64,000 bases of DNA from Chloroflexota bacterium (GTDB lineage: Bacteria > Chloroflexota > Dehalococcoidia > DSTF01 > RBG-16-68-14), in NCBI GenBank assembly GCA_029262675.1, contig JAJCYW010000021.1, positions 62,001 through 126,000 on the forward strand, written 5' to 3'. The stretch's first letter is position 1; every line of letters begins with the position of its first letter. Below the pieces are notes generated by a model that was not told the DNA's origin, did not search any database, and saw only the letters and a list, made by a program, of their open reading frames with translations. The translations under genes were made by a program, and so were the position numbers. This document shows positions 41,492 to 49,474 of this stretch, one piece after another.

Positions 41492-43381
41492 ATGGTAATC
41501 AACCTACGTGGCCCAAAGCCTGCTCAGGACATCGGCGAGGCGCTGCTCCGCACGAGCCAGACGCCCCCGACGATCCCCGAGATGCTGGCGGCGACTCGCG
41601 CTCGCTTCGGAACAAAAGTGGCAGTCCAGATCAAGATCCGCGGCGAGTGGCAAACGCTCACCTTCGACGAGAAGTGGCGACAGGCGCAAGATTTTGCCGC
41701 GGGTCTGGTCGCGCTCGGCCTCAATAAGGGCGATCGCGTGGCCGTAATGTGTGAGAACGGTCTGCCATGGATCGTCAGTGTCTACGGCGTCTTTCTCGCA
41801 GGCGCTGTCTCCGTGCCGCTCTACTCAGATTTGGGGATCGCGGAGGCCGAGGAGCTGATCGACCGCTCCGGCGCGCGGATTCTCATCGTGTCGGCGAAGG
41901 CGCTCGACCGGCTGGGCGATGCCGTCGGCAACGTCGATCACATCATCGTCGTCGGGAACGTCGAGGCGCGTGAGGGCTCTCCATCGCGCTTCCTCCGCAA
42001 GGGCCGGCCGAGCCTGATCCCGTTCGAAGAATGTAGCGACCATGCAACGGATGCAACCCGGGCCGCACTGGACGACCGGCGCGTGGTGCCTGAGGACCTG
42101 GCAGCCATCATGTTCACGTCTGGCACCACGGGCGGCATGAAGGGCGTCATGCTGACACACCGAAACCTAATGTCGAACGTAGAGTCGGTGCGGCGATTCG
42201 TGCAGGCAGACGAGAAGGACAGGCTGCTCCTTGTTCTGCCGATGCATCACGCGTTCCCCTTGATCCTGATGCTCACTTCCACGGCTGTCGGTGCCGAACT
42301 GACGTTTGAGAACGACCTGCTCCGCATTCGCGACCGGATGCAGGAAGCGAGACCAACGATCTTCGTCGGCGTCCCGGCGCTGTTCGATCAGATGTATCGA
42401 ACGATCGTGCATCGCGCGGAGATGGAGGGACGGATAGACCAGTTCAACCTCGGCCTGCGCGTCGTCGATGTCGCAAAGCGGCGCACAGGCGTCAATCTGG
42501 GCCGCTTCGTCTTCCGAGAGATCCGCCAGTTGATGGGCGGCCAGCTCCGCTATGTGCTGAGCGGCGGCGCGGCGCTGAACCCGGAGACGGCGCGCGCGTT
42601 CTTCAAGCTTGGCATTCCGCTGGTTCAGGGCTGGGGCATGACCGAGGCCTCGCCGGCTGTCGCCGCGCTGCGGATGAGCCCGCGCAAGTTCTTCTTCAGC
42701 AACTACTACGATGAACTCATCGGTAGCGTGGGCCCGGCAGTCGAAGGCGTCGAGGTAAAGCTAATCGATGTGCCGCAGAAGGAGATCTACGTCCATTTGC
42801 ATGGCGAGGGTGAGTTAGTAGTACGCGGCCCGAACGTGTTCGCAGGGTACTGGCAGGCTCCAGAGGAAACGAGCGCAGTGATGGCGGGCGAGTGGCTGCG
42901 TACAGGCGATCTGGGTCGCATCGACGATGAGGGCAACATCTGGATCACGGGTCGCAGCAAGTTCGTCATCGTCCTCGACTCCGGTGAGAAGGTTGTGCCT
43001 GACGAGTTGGAGGGGCGCTATGGCGAGAGTCCTCTGCTGCAAGATGTGTGTGTCGTGGAACGGCAGAACCGCAACAAGACGCAGGTTGGCATCATCGTCT
43101 ATCCGAACGTGGACGAGATCCGTTCCCGCCTCCCCGGCGACGTGACGGAAGAGCGCGTCCGGCAGCTCGTCAAGGAAGAACTCGACACGATCGCCAAAGA
43201 CCTCGCTCCGTACAAGCGCGTGAGCGACCTTGTGTTGAGCGATACGCCACTCCCCAAGACGGCCCTGCAGGACCTGGCGCGCGGCAAGGTGGCCAATAGC
43301 TACTCGTTCGATGTCGAAACGTGGTTGGCGTCCGCTACGCCGGCCGCCGAGCAGCCTGACACGAACAGCGACGAATCGTAG
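41492..43381 (+). CDS. Long-chain acyl-CoA synthetase (AMP-binding) with altered A10 motif
   Basis: 629 aa adenylate-forming enzyme activating fatty acids to acyl-CoA. AMP-binding P-loop FTSGTTGGMKGVMLTHRN lies near residue 210, with VQGWGMTEASP, GEWLRTGDLGRIDDEGNIWITGR and the C-terminal domain. Where the family reads P-K/R-T-x-x-G/R-K with the catalytic A10 lysine, this protein reads LPKTALQDLARGKV, putting Asp at that position. A lysine five residues later might substitute. The start ATG follows AGGAG. A strong terminator hairpin follows, and a TetR gene is convergent, a common neighbour of fatty-acid genes. Confidence 0.88.
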   Translation: MVINLRGPKPAQDIGEALLRTSQTPPTIPEMLAATRARFGTKVAVQIKIRGEWQTLTFDEKWRQAQDFAAGLVALGLNKGDRVAVMCENGLPWIVSVYGVFLAGAVSVPLYSDLGIAEAEELIDRSGARILIVSAKALDRLGDAVGNVDHIIVVGNVEAREGSPSRFLRKGRPSLIPFEECSDHATDATRAALDDRRVVPEDLAAIMFTSGTTGGMKGVMLTHRNLMSNVESVRRFVQADEKDRLLLVLPMHHAFPLILMLTSTAVGAELTFENDLLRIRDRMQEARPTIFVGVPALFDQMYRTIVHRAEMEGRIDQFNLGLRVVDVAKRRTGVNLGRFVFREIRQLMGGQLRYVLSGGAALNPETARAFFKLGIPLVQGWGMTEASPAVAALRMSPRKFFFSNYYDELIGSVGPAVEGVEVKLIDVPQKEIYVHLHGEGELVVRGPNVFAGYWQAPEETSAVMAGEWLRTGDLGRIDDEGNIWITGRSKFVIVLDSGEKVVPDELEGRYGESPLLQDVCVVERQNRNKTQVGIIVYPNVDEIRSRLPGDVTEERVRQLVKEELDTIAKDLAPYKRVSDLVLSDTPLPKTALQDLARGKVANSYSFDVETWLASATPAAEQPDTNSDES

Positions 43382-43404
43382 CCGATCAGACGACGCTGGA
43401 AGAA

Positions 43405-43436
43405 CAACAGCCCCGGCAGTTTCGCCGGGGCTGTTG
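43405..43436 (+). terminator. Intrinsic terminator of the acyl-CoA synthetase gene
   Basis: A perfect 13-bp GC-rich stem, CAACAGCCCCGGC (43405-43417) with GCCGGGGCTGTTG (43424-43436), a 6-nt loop, followed by CTTTCTC. It is the clearest intrinsic terminator in the window. Confidence 0.8.
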
Positions 43437-43487
43437 CTTTCTCTGGTAGCGATTCGTGTATCTCTAGCTGTGCGGCGCCAAGCGCCG

Positions 43488-44168
43488 TTAGGTGTTGTTA
43501 TAGAGTCCTTGCACGTAGCGTTCGACGCCGCTGCGGACACGCTCCAGGAGGTCGGCGGAGGGTTCGGCCTCATCGTGGTCCTGGCCCGACATCAGGTTGT
43601 CGCTGAACGGACCGACCGAGAGTACGACCAATTGGCGGGCAACGGCGTCGACGTCAATCGGCGGCAGTTCGCCCCGGTCCACGTAGGCACGCAGCACGCG
43701 CGCTTCGGCTTTGCGCCAGCGCTCCGTGATCATACGATAGTCTTCTGTCGCGACCGGGTCTTCGTTCATCGCCTCGCTCAGCAGCACTTTCATGAAGTCC
43801 TTGGCGCGGTGCATGATGCGCTGGGCGGCCAGCGCAATCGCGACGAGCGTCTCGCCAAGCGGCCCGCTGTTCTCGTCGATGCTGACGTTCTCAAGGTCGC
43901 TGAGGGCGGAGGTGATGCCGCGTTCTTCGAGGAGCGCTTCGAACAGATCCCGCTTCGACGCGAAATGGTAGTAGATTGCGGCGTCCGTGATACCCGCGCC
44001 GCGCGCGATGTCGCGGACGCTTGTGCGCGCGAAGCCCTTCTCGGAGAAGAGCCGCAGCGAAACATCCAGGATCTGCTTTCGCGTCAGCGGTCCCCGGCGG
44101 GGCTTACGCGGACTCTTGTCCCGGACTGAATCCCCCGGCGTCGCTACCAGATCACACCTCCGATGCAC
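43488..44168 (-). CDS. TetR family transcriptional regulator
   Basis: 226 aa. The N-terminal helix-turn-helix LRLFSEKGFARTSVRDIARGAGITDAAIYYHFASKRDLFEALL (residues ~39-80) is typical TetR, with a helical ligand-binding domain behind. Convergent to an acyl-CoA synthetase, it is plausibly responsive to an acyl-CoA, but that is inference. The start is uncertain: GTG 44168 is used. The GGAGG just inside the frame suggests initiation may be a few codons downstream. Confidence 0.85.
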   Translation of the reverse strand: MHRRCDLVATPGDSVRDKSPRKPRRGPLTRKQILDVSLRLFSEKGFARTSVRDIARGAGITDAAIYYHFASKRDLFEALLEERGITSALSDLENVSIDENSGPLGETLVAIALAAQRIMHRAKDFMKVLLSEAMNEDPVATEDYRMITERWRKAEARVLRAYVDRGELPPIDVDAVARQLVVLSVGPFSDNLMSGQDHDEAEPSADLLERVRSGVERYVQGLYNNT

Positions 44169-44532
44169 AGACCACCCGCCTATCTGGAAACTAGGCTAGC
44201 CGAAGCACACATTCGTGTCAATTAGAGCCACATCGGCTACCGCGGGATGTGGCGTTTGTACCAGATATGCCGCAGTGTAATCTTCACGCGCTTATTGGCC
44301 CGCTGCGTTACCACGCGATGTGGCGTCTGTAGAGGCAGGGGCGCGCCTTGAAGAATGGCCTTGCACGCGCCATCCGACGCCCGGCTACTGCGTCGCGTGG
44401 CGTTCGTAGTAGATTCGCCGTAGTGTTAGCGCATCCCGTGACGTTCATCATACTGAGCCTGGTTGCCCATGCACACGGCTCTTGCTAGCGTAGAAGGCTG
44501 TAACGCCAGGAACAGAAGCGAGGTAGTTCATC
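44169..44532. other. Intergenic region with three degenerate direct repeats
   Basis: 364 bp between the TetR start and the exporter operon. It contains three diverged copies of a ~30-47-nt unit (listed separately). No ORF with coding character and no RNA gene was recognised. Confidence 0.6.
44236..44430 (+). repeat. Three degenerate direct repeats upstream of the exporter operon
   Basis: Units start at 44236, 44307 and 44384 (spacing 71 and 77 bp) and share GYTACYRCG followed by GTGGCGTYYGTA. Units 1 and 3 match over 47 nt at 34 positions and also share an AGAT...GCCGYAGTGT part. They may be old duplications or binding sites for the divergent TetR or another regulator. Confidence 0.6.
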
Positions 44533-45303
44533 GTATCCATCCTCCCCTCAGGACGAGCGTGGGAGCTCCTGTACCTGCTGACGCTGCGGGACTTCAAACT
44601 CCGATATCAGGACACTGCACTTGGCCTGCTCTGGTCGCTGATGAAGCCGTTGGCGCTGGGGGCCGTGCTCTTCGTCGCGCTGCGCTACTTCGTCCGCATT
44701 CAGGTCGACGATTACCACCTCGTGCTGCTGACGGCCCTCTTCCCTTGGATCTGGTTCCAGACCTCCGTGCTGCTGGCCACGCCGTCGTTCGCGTCCAACG
44801 GGCCGCTGCTGAAGAAGGTCTCGTTCCCGCGCTACGTGCTGCCATTCGCGACGATTCTCAACTACGGCATGCATTTCATACTGGCGATCCCGATCCTTGT
44901 CATACTGCTGCTCGTCTCCGGCGAGCGGCCGGGGCTTGAGTGGCTGATCGGCATCCCGGTCCTCGTGGCGGTGCAGCTCGCGCTGCTGATGGGCGTTATC
45001 CTGTTGATTGCGTCTATCGATGTCTTTTTTCGCGATCTGGAGCACCTGATGGAGGTGCTGCTGACGCTGATGTTCTACATCACGCCCATCCTCTACCCAC
45101 TAGACCAGGTACCTAAGAGTTGGAAACCGGTGCTGCTGATCAATCCGATGACATCGCTGATCGAGGCCTGGCGCAACCTCTTCGTGCTCAACGAGTTGCC
45201 GGGCCTCGATCTCTGGCCGGCGTTGGTGTTCACGGCGGCAACGGTCGTCGTGGGCGTCACGGTCTTCCGAAGGCTGGAGCCGGACTTCGCCGATGCACTC
45301 TGA
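44533..45303 (+). CDS. Polysaccharide ABC exporter permease (Wzm/TagG-like), start codon not canonical
   Basis: ABC-2 permease with about six membrane segments, exporting a lipid-linked polysaccharide with the ATPase that follows. Coding similarity begins at WELLYLLTLRDFKLRYQDTA, codons 44560 onward, an obligatory part of the family. Yet the first in-frame ATG is 44641, inside the first membrane region. Upstream to the in-frame TAG there is no ATG, GTG or TTG; GTA at 44533, placed 8 nt after GAGGT, sits where a start would be expected. Either a rare start is used, GTG mutated to GTA, or the assembly has an error. The end overlaps the ATPase ATG. Confidence 0.8.
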   Translation, partial: VSILPSGRAWELLYLLTLRDFKLRYQDTALGLLWSLMKPLALGAVLFVALRYFVRIQVDDYHLVLLTALFPWIWFQTSVLLATPSFASNGPLLKKVSFPRYVLPFATILNYGMHFILAIPILVILLLVSGERPGLEWLIGIPVLVAVQLALLMGVILLIASIDVFFRDLEHLMEVLLTLMFYITPILYPLDQVPKSWKPVLLINPMTSLIEAWRNLFVLNELPGLDLWPALVFTAATVVVGVTVFRRLEPDFADAL

Positions 45304-46069
45304 TCCCGCTATCACGGTCGAGGGCATCTCGAAGCACTACTACCTGCGTGGCCATGGGCAGGAGCTAAAGACAGCCGTGCTGTCGCTCCCTGCGATGCTG
45401 CTGAACCGCCACGGCCGCCAGGAGTTCTGGGCGCTGGAAGACGTTTCGTTCGAGATGCAACGCGGCGAGTGCCTGGGTCTCTGCGGCAAGAACGGCTCTG
45501 GCAAGAGCACGCTGCTGCGCGTGATCGCAGGTATCAGCAAGCCAACGACGGGTAAGTTAACGACGAACGGCCGTATCTCTGCCCTGCTAGAGCTAGGCGC
45601 GGGTTTCCACCCGCAGATGACCGGCCGCGAGAACGCGTTGCTCAACGCCGTGCTCCTCGGCCTCTCACTCGACGAGGCACGAGACGCGCTGTCGAGCATT
45701 ATCGAGTTCTCGGAGTTGGGTGACTTCATCGAACAGCCGATGCGGACGTACTCCTCCGGCATGTTCGTCCGCCTCGGTTTCGCCGTCGCCGTGCATGTGC
45801 AACCGGAGATATTGCTGGTTGATGAAGTGTTGGCTGTTGGAGACGCCGAGTTCCAGAGCAAGTGCTTCAGTCACCTGGAGCAGTTGCGCCGGGACGGCGC
45901 GACCGTCATCATCGCCTCGCATGACTTGCCGTCGATCCAGCGCTACACTGATCGCGCGATATTGATGGAGCACGGACGTATCGCGCTGGAAGGGACCCCG
46001 GCAAACGTGCTGCACGAGTACCTGACGCGGATCTTCGGCGATGGTGAAGATGCGAAGGTGAAGGAATGA
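45293..46069 (+). CDS. Polysaccharide ABC exporter ATPase (Wzt/TagH-like)
   Basis: 258 aa ATPase. Walker A GLCGKNGSGKSTLLRVIAG near residue 60, the subfamily signature LLELGAGFHPQMTGREN, ABC signature TYSSGMFVRLGFAVAV, Walker B EILLVDEVLAVGDAEF and switch His in IASHDLPS. It ends soon after the nucleotide-binding domain, so it lacks the C-terminal sugar-recognition domain of O-antigen Wzt. It overlaps the permease by 11 nt and the next gene by 4 nt. Confidence 0.92.
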   Translation: MHSDPAITVEGISKHYYLRGHGQELKTAVLSLPAMLLNRHGRQEFWALEDVSFEMQRGECLGLCGKNGSGKSTLLRVIAGISKPTTGKLTTNGRISALLELGAGFHPQMTGRENALLNAVLLGLSLDEARDALSSIIEFSELGDFIEQPMRTYSSGMFVRLGFAVAVHVQPEILLVDEVLAVGDAEFQSKCFSHLEQLRRDGATVIIASHDLPSIQRYTDRAILMEHGRIALEGTPANVLHEYLTRIFGDGEDAKVKE

Positions 46070-46644
46070 TCGTCCGGCTGGACTTCGGCGGCGAGGCGGC
46101 GCGCGCACGATCAATACGCCTCGGCGGAGCAGGCGAGGCGGTACACATCGTCGCGCGACTCGGCCCCCGCCTGCCGTTCAAGGACAATACGGCCGACGAG
46201 ATCTTCCTCGATCACGCGCTCGCTCACACCGATGACTTCTTGGGCATCATGGAGGAGCTCTGGCGGATCAGCAAGCCGAGCACCATCATCCACGCCCGGC
46301 TGCCGCACGGCTCGTCGTCGTGGTCGGTGAGCCGCGACCCGCGCCACGGCCGCGCCTACACGCTGGAAACGTTCAACTACTTCGACCCGCGCTTCAACGA
46401 CACGGGCTGCACCAGTCCCGCGCGCTTCCGTCTGGAGCACGCCCGGCTCTATCTCACCGGCGCGCGCGGTACGGCGCGCGGGTTGGCGCTGGCACGCAGC
46501 GTGTTCGGCAGCATCATCGAAGGGCTGGTGAACCAGGACCGCGGCATGCAGTATCGCTCCGAGCGCTGGTTCGCGCCGCTGGTTGGTGGATTCGAGGAGT
46601 TCTACGTTGTCCTTAGCGCCGTCAAAGAGACCTCGTTCGGATAG
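46066..46644 (+). CDS. Methyltransferase-like protein of the export cluster
   Basis: 192 aa. Residues 30-75 (LPFKDNTADEIFLDHALAHTDD then MEELWRISKPSTIIHARLPH) match the second half of class I methyltransferases common in polysaccharide clusters, but the Gly-rich SAM motif I is missing, so it may be inactive or bind SAM differently. It is translationally coupled to the ATPase (ATGA). Its stop codon lies in a 12-nt tandem repeat that continues into the next gene. Confidence 0.6.
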   Translation: MIVRLDFGGEAARARSIRLGGAGEAVHIVARLGPRLPFKDNTADEIFLDHALAHTDDFLGIMEELWRISKPSTIIHARLPHGSSSWSVSRDPRHGRAYTLETFNYFDPRFNDTGCTSPARFRLEHARLYLTGARGTARGLALARSVFGSIIEGLVNQDRGMQYRSERWFAPLVGGFEEFYVVLSAVKETSFG

Positions 46645-46688
46645 GCCGGCGGACAGGCCGGCGAATAGGCCAATGGACAAGCCGGTGG
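46641..46688 (+). repeat. Four 12-nt tandem repeats spanning a gene boundary
   Basis: Units ATAGGCCGGCGG, ACAGGCCGGCGA, ATAGGCCAATGG and ACAAGCCGGTGG (46641-46688). The first contains the TAG stop of the upstream gene and the third contains the ATG of the downstream gene. In the downstream frame the units read RPAD, RPAN, RPMD, KPVD. Confidence 0.85.
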
Positions 46689-47470
46689 ATAGCTTTGACC
46701 GGGCGGATACGTCCGCGGACACGTCGCAGACGCCCGACTTCGACCTTGAGCACTCATTCGAGGAGTACGTCGACTTTCACCACCCGGACGGGCGCTTCCT
46801 CTTCCGGCGGATAGAGGATGCGCTGGTGGGCGAAGCCGCGGCCATTGGCGGACGGGCGCTGGACGTCGCCTGCGGCGCCGGGAAGCTCGCCTCGCTGCTC
46901 GCCGAACGCGGGGGCGAGGCCTGGGGCATCGATCCATCCGCGGAGATGCTGGGGCTGAGGGCGTTCGTACTGCCAGACAGCGAGGCGTTGTTGCTCCGCG
47001 GCGTCGGTGAGCGGCTGCCGTTCGCGGATGCAAGCTTCGATTCTATTGTGTGCCAGGGCGCGCTCGACCACTTCGTCGACCCGCCGGCCTTCATGCGCGA
47101 GGCCGCTCGCGTCCTGCGGCCCGGTGGCCGAGCCGTCATCGCGCTCGCTAACTACGGCAGCCTCTCATGCCGGATCGGACGCTGGCGGCAGCGAGGTCCC
47201 ACGAACGGCGACCGGCCCTACTGGCAGCCGCCACGCGACCACCACCACACGGGAAGCCTGCCATTCGTGCGTGGTCTCGGCGTCGAGGGGCTGCGGTTGG
47301 AGCGCTGCTACGGCCTCTCGCTTCTCTGGTTGCTGCCGGGCTGGGGGCCGCTGCTCGACCGGCTGCCGGAACGGCTGCGGCGGACGCTTCTAGACGTGCT
47401 GGACCGCGTGGCCAACCGCTTACCCGCGCAGGCGGACGTGATCGTGTCCGTGTGGCGGGCGGAGCCGTGA
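46673..47470 (+). CDS. SAM-dependent methyltransferase, paralogue family copy 1
   Basis: 265 aa class I methyltransferase. Motif I RALDVACGAGKLASLLAERG near residue 57, WGIDPSAEMLG, GERLPFADASFDSIVCQGALDHF, ARVLRPGGRAVIAL, and the family ending DVIVSVWRAEP. Two relatives share this layout, at 47467-48249 and 60552-61349. Methylation of the exported glycan or its carrier is plausible from context. The start is uncertain because the ATG lies in the repeat tract; an open frame extends upstream into the preceding gene. The stop overlaps the next GTG (GTGA). Confidence 0.82.
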   Translation: MDKPVDSFDRADTSADTSQTPDFDLEHSFEEYVDFHHPDGRFLFRRIEDALVGEAAAIGGRALDVACGAGKLASLLAERGGEAWGIDPSAEMLGLRAFVLPDSEALLLRGVGERLPFADASFDSIVCQGALDHFVDPPAFMREAARVLRPGGRAVIALANYGSLSCRIGRWRQRGPTNGDRPYWQPPRDHHHTGSLPFVRGLGVEGLRLERCYGLSLLWLLPGWGPLLDRLPERLRRTLLDVLDRVANRLPAQADVIVSVWRAEP

Positions 47471-48249
47471 GCGGCGCGAAGATAGGCGTCGACCTCGACT
47501 GGGCGGTCGACGAGGACATGCCGCCTGGCCCCTACCCACGCGACAGCCGGTTCGTCTTCCGGCGCGTGCCTGAGCTAGTGACGGACGAGGCGACGCGCGG
47601 TCGCCCCGGCCGCGTCCTGGACGTGGCGTGCGGCCTGGGCGGGCAGATGGCGCTGCTGCGCGAGCGCGGCTGGGAGAGCTGGGGGCTGGACGCCTCGTGG
47701 CCGCTGGCGCATCACTGTCAGCAGCGCTTCGAAGGCGAAGCGCCCCTCGTGTGCGCAACGGCCGAGTCGCTACCGTTTCGCGACAGCAGCTTCGACCGGA
47801 TCGTCTGCCAGGGATCGCTCGATCACTTTCCGCGGCCGCACGCCTTCATGCAGGAAATCGCCCGCGTGCTTCGGCCCGACGGCCGTGCCGTGATCGGCAT
47901 CTCGAACTTCGACAGTCTCTCCTGCCGGCTGGGCGGCGCGCTCTTCGCGCTCAGCGAGCGCTGGGGCCGGCCCGTCTACCACGGCCGCAGCTACTGGGAC
48001 ATCCCGTCCAACCATACGTTTCGCGGTACCTACCGCGGGCTAATTGGACTGGGCGCTCCGGGCCTCCAGCTCGTCGCCTGCCGCGGCATCTCGCTGCTGT
48101 GGCTGTTCAATCGCTGGACGCGCCTCGCCGAGGCGCTGCCAGCGCCGCTCGCCTGGTCGGCGCTGACGATGCTCGACCAGATCGCCTACCGCTTGCCGAG
48201 CCTCGCCGACCTCGTTGTCTCGGTCTGGCGACCGAACCGGAGGAGTTGA
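47467..48249 (+). CDS. SAM-dependent methyltransferase, paralogue family copy 2
   Basis: 260 aa. RVLDVACGLGGQMALLRERGWESW is motif I, followed by ESLPFRDSSFDRIVCQGSLDHF, ARVLRPDGRAVIGIS and the C-terminal DLVVSVWRPNRRS. It is the direct downstream neighbour of copy 1 and similar along the whole length, so a tandem duplication is likely. The GTG start and TGA stop both overlap neighbouring genes, placing it in the exporter operon. The conserved Leu-rich C-terminal half may hold a hydrophobic, perhaps lipid-linked, substrate. Confidence 0.85.
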   Translation: MSGAKIGVDLDWAVDEDMPPGPYPRDSRFVFRRVPELVTDEATRGRPGRVLDVACGLGGQMALLRERGWESWGLDASWPLAHHCQQRFEGEAPLVCATAESLPFRDSSFDRIVCQGSLDHFPRPHAFMQEIARVLRPDGRAVIGISNFDSLSCRLGGALFALSERWGRPVYHGRSYWDIPSNHTFRGTYRGLIGLGAPGLQLVACRGISLLWLFNRWTRLAEALPAPLAWSALTMLDQIAYRLPSLADLVVSVWRPNRRS

Positions 48250-48875
48250 TGGCGAACGAATCTCAGTCGCAGTCCGGACTGTGGGAAGACCTGGAGGCGG
48301 CCTACGATACGTACGAGTTTTACAGCTTCACCGAGGACCCGCCGGACGATCCGTTCTGGGACCACTGGAAGGCAAAGGGAGAGCGCTCGGCGCTGATCTG
48401 GCTGGGCATGCCCCTGCTGCCAATCATCCTGTTCCGGCTCCGCAACCACCTGCTGCGCTGGAACGTACCCGCGCTGCCCTACATCTGCGACCGGCTGAGC
48501 ACAGCGATCTGGCACGTCTCATTTGGGCGCTTCGTCAATATCGGGAAGGGGCTGTTCATCGCGCACGGCGAGGTCGTCATCGACGGCGTCGTGAGCCTCG
48601 GCGACGCCTGCGTGCTCAGCCCGTGGGTGACGATCGGCCTCAGCGGCCGGCGGCGCAACGTCTTCGACGCGCGCGGGCCGCGAATCGGCGACCGTGTCTT
48701 CATCGGCACGGGCGCGAAGGTTCTCGGCCCGATTACAGTCGGCGACGATGTCCGCATCGGCGCCAACACGGTCGTGATCGACGATGTCCCAGCCGGCTCC
48801 ACCGTCGTCGGTACGCCGGCACGGGTGGTATACACCACCCCGCCGCCGACGGGTGCCCAGTGGCGCGGCGAGTGA
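48249..48875 (+). CDS. Serine O-acetyltransferase-like left-handed beta-helix acyltransferase
   Basis: 208 aa. A helical N-terminus is followed by hexapeptide repeats: VNIGKGLFIAHGEVVIDGVVSLGDACVL, then IGDRVFIGTGAKVLGPITVGDDVRIGANTVV and DDVPAGSTVVGTPARVV, as in CysE-type acetyltransferases. A usual CysE helical domain is not evident, and in this operon it more likely acetylates a sugar or carrier than serine. The ATG overlaps the previous TGA. Confidence 0.78.
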   Translation: MANESQSQSGLWEDLEAAYDTYEFYSFTEDPPDDPFWDHWKAKGERSALIWLGMPLLPIILFRLRNHLLRWNVPALPYICDRLSTAIWHVSFGRFVNIGKGLFIAHGEVVIDGVVSLGDACVLSPWVTIGLSGRRRNVFDARGPRIGDRVFIGTGAKVLGPITVGDDVRIGANTVVIDDVPAGSTVVGTPARVVYTTPPPTGAQWRGE

Positions 48876-49000
48876 CACAACGGCGGCGTGGAGGTTGACG
48901 CCACGGCGACGCAGCAAGTGATCGCGCAGCCACAACCTGGTATCGTACTGCGAGCCTAGGCGCGCGGGGCGCGTCACTGAGACACGCACAGGAGAGACGC

Positions 49001-49459
49001 ATGATCGAGGGAGTAGAACTCAAACAACTGGCCACGCATTCGGACGAGCGCGGCTTCTTTCGCGAGATCGCAAGGAACAGCGACGAGATCGCTGCCGAGG
49101 GCTGGGCGCAGGTGAGCCACTCGCTGATGCACCAGGGCGTCGCGAAAGGCTGGCACGTCCACCCCACGCAGATCGATTGGTGGTACGTGCCGGTCGGCGA
49201 TCTCAAAGTGGCGCTGCACGACACGCGCGAAGGCTCCACCACGCAGGGCCAGACGGACGAGTTGTTCCTAGGCGAGCATTACGACGCACAGCTCCTCAAG
49301 ATCCCGCCCGGCGTGGCACACGGCTGCCGTGCGATCGGCGGGCCCGCACACCTAATCTATCTAACGTCGAAGACGTACGACCCTGACGAAGAGGGCCGTA
49401 TTCCGCATGACGACGCCGGCATTGGATTCGACTGGACCGCGCCGCCGCCCATCACGTAG
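49001..49459 (+). CDS. RmlC-like cupin (dTDP-sugar 3,5-epimerase family)
   Basis: 152 aa single cupin. HSDERGFFREI, KGWHVHPTQIDWWYVPVGDLKVALHD and IPPGVAHGCRAIGG follow the RmlC strand order, with the His of the catalytic dyad in WHVHPTQ-like position. It is shorter than classical RmlC (~180 aa) and may be a 3- or 5-epimerase or ketoisomerase for a nucleotide sugar. ATG with CAGGAGAGACGC upstream. Located just after the exporter operon, it could supply a deoxy sugar. Confidence 0.78.
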   Translation: MIEGVELKQLATHSDERGFFREIARNSDEIAAEGWAQVSHSLMHQGVAKGWHVHPTQIDWWYVPVGDLKVALHDTREGSTTQGQTDELFLGEHYDAQLLKIPPGVAHGCRAIGGPAHLIYLTSKTYDPDEEGRIPHDDAGIGFDWTAPPPIT

Positions 49460-49474
49460 GAGGAGAACGTAACG

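Noticed and set aside
44236..44430. Degenerate repeats as a CRISPR array
   Set aside because: Only three copies, diverged from each other, unequal spacing and no cas genes.
47167..47466. A 100-codon N-terminal extension of the second exporter-cluster methyltransferase
   Set aside because: It overlaps the preceding methyltransferase entirely in another frame; the GTG at 47467 overlapping the previous TGA fits the operon pattern.
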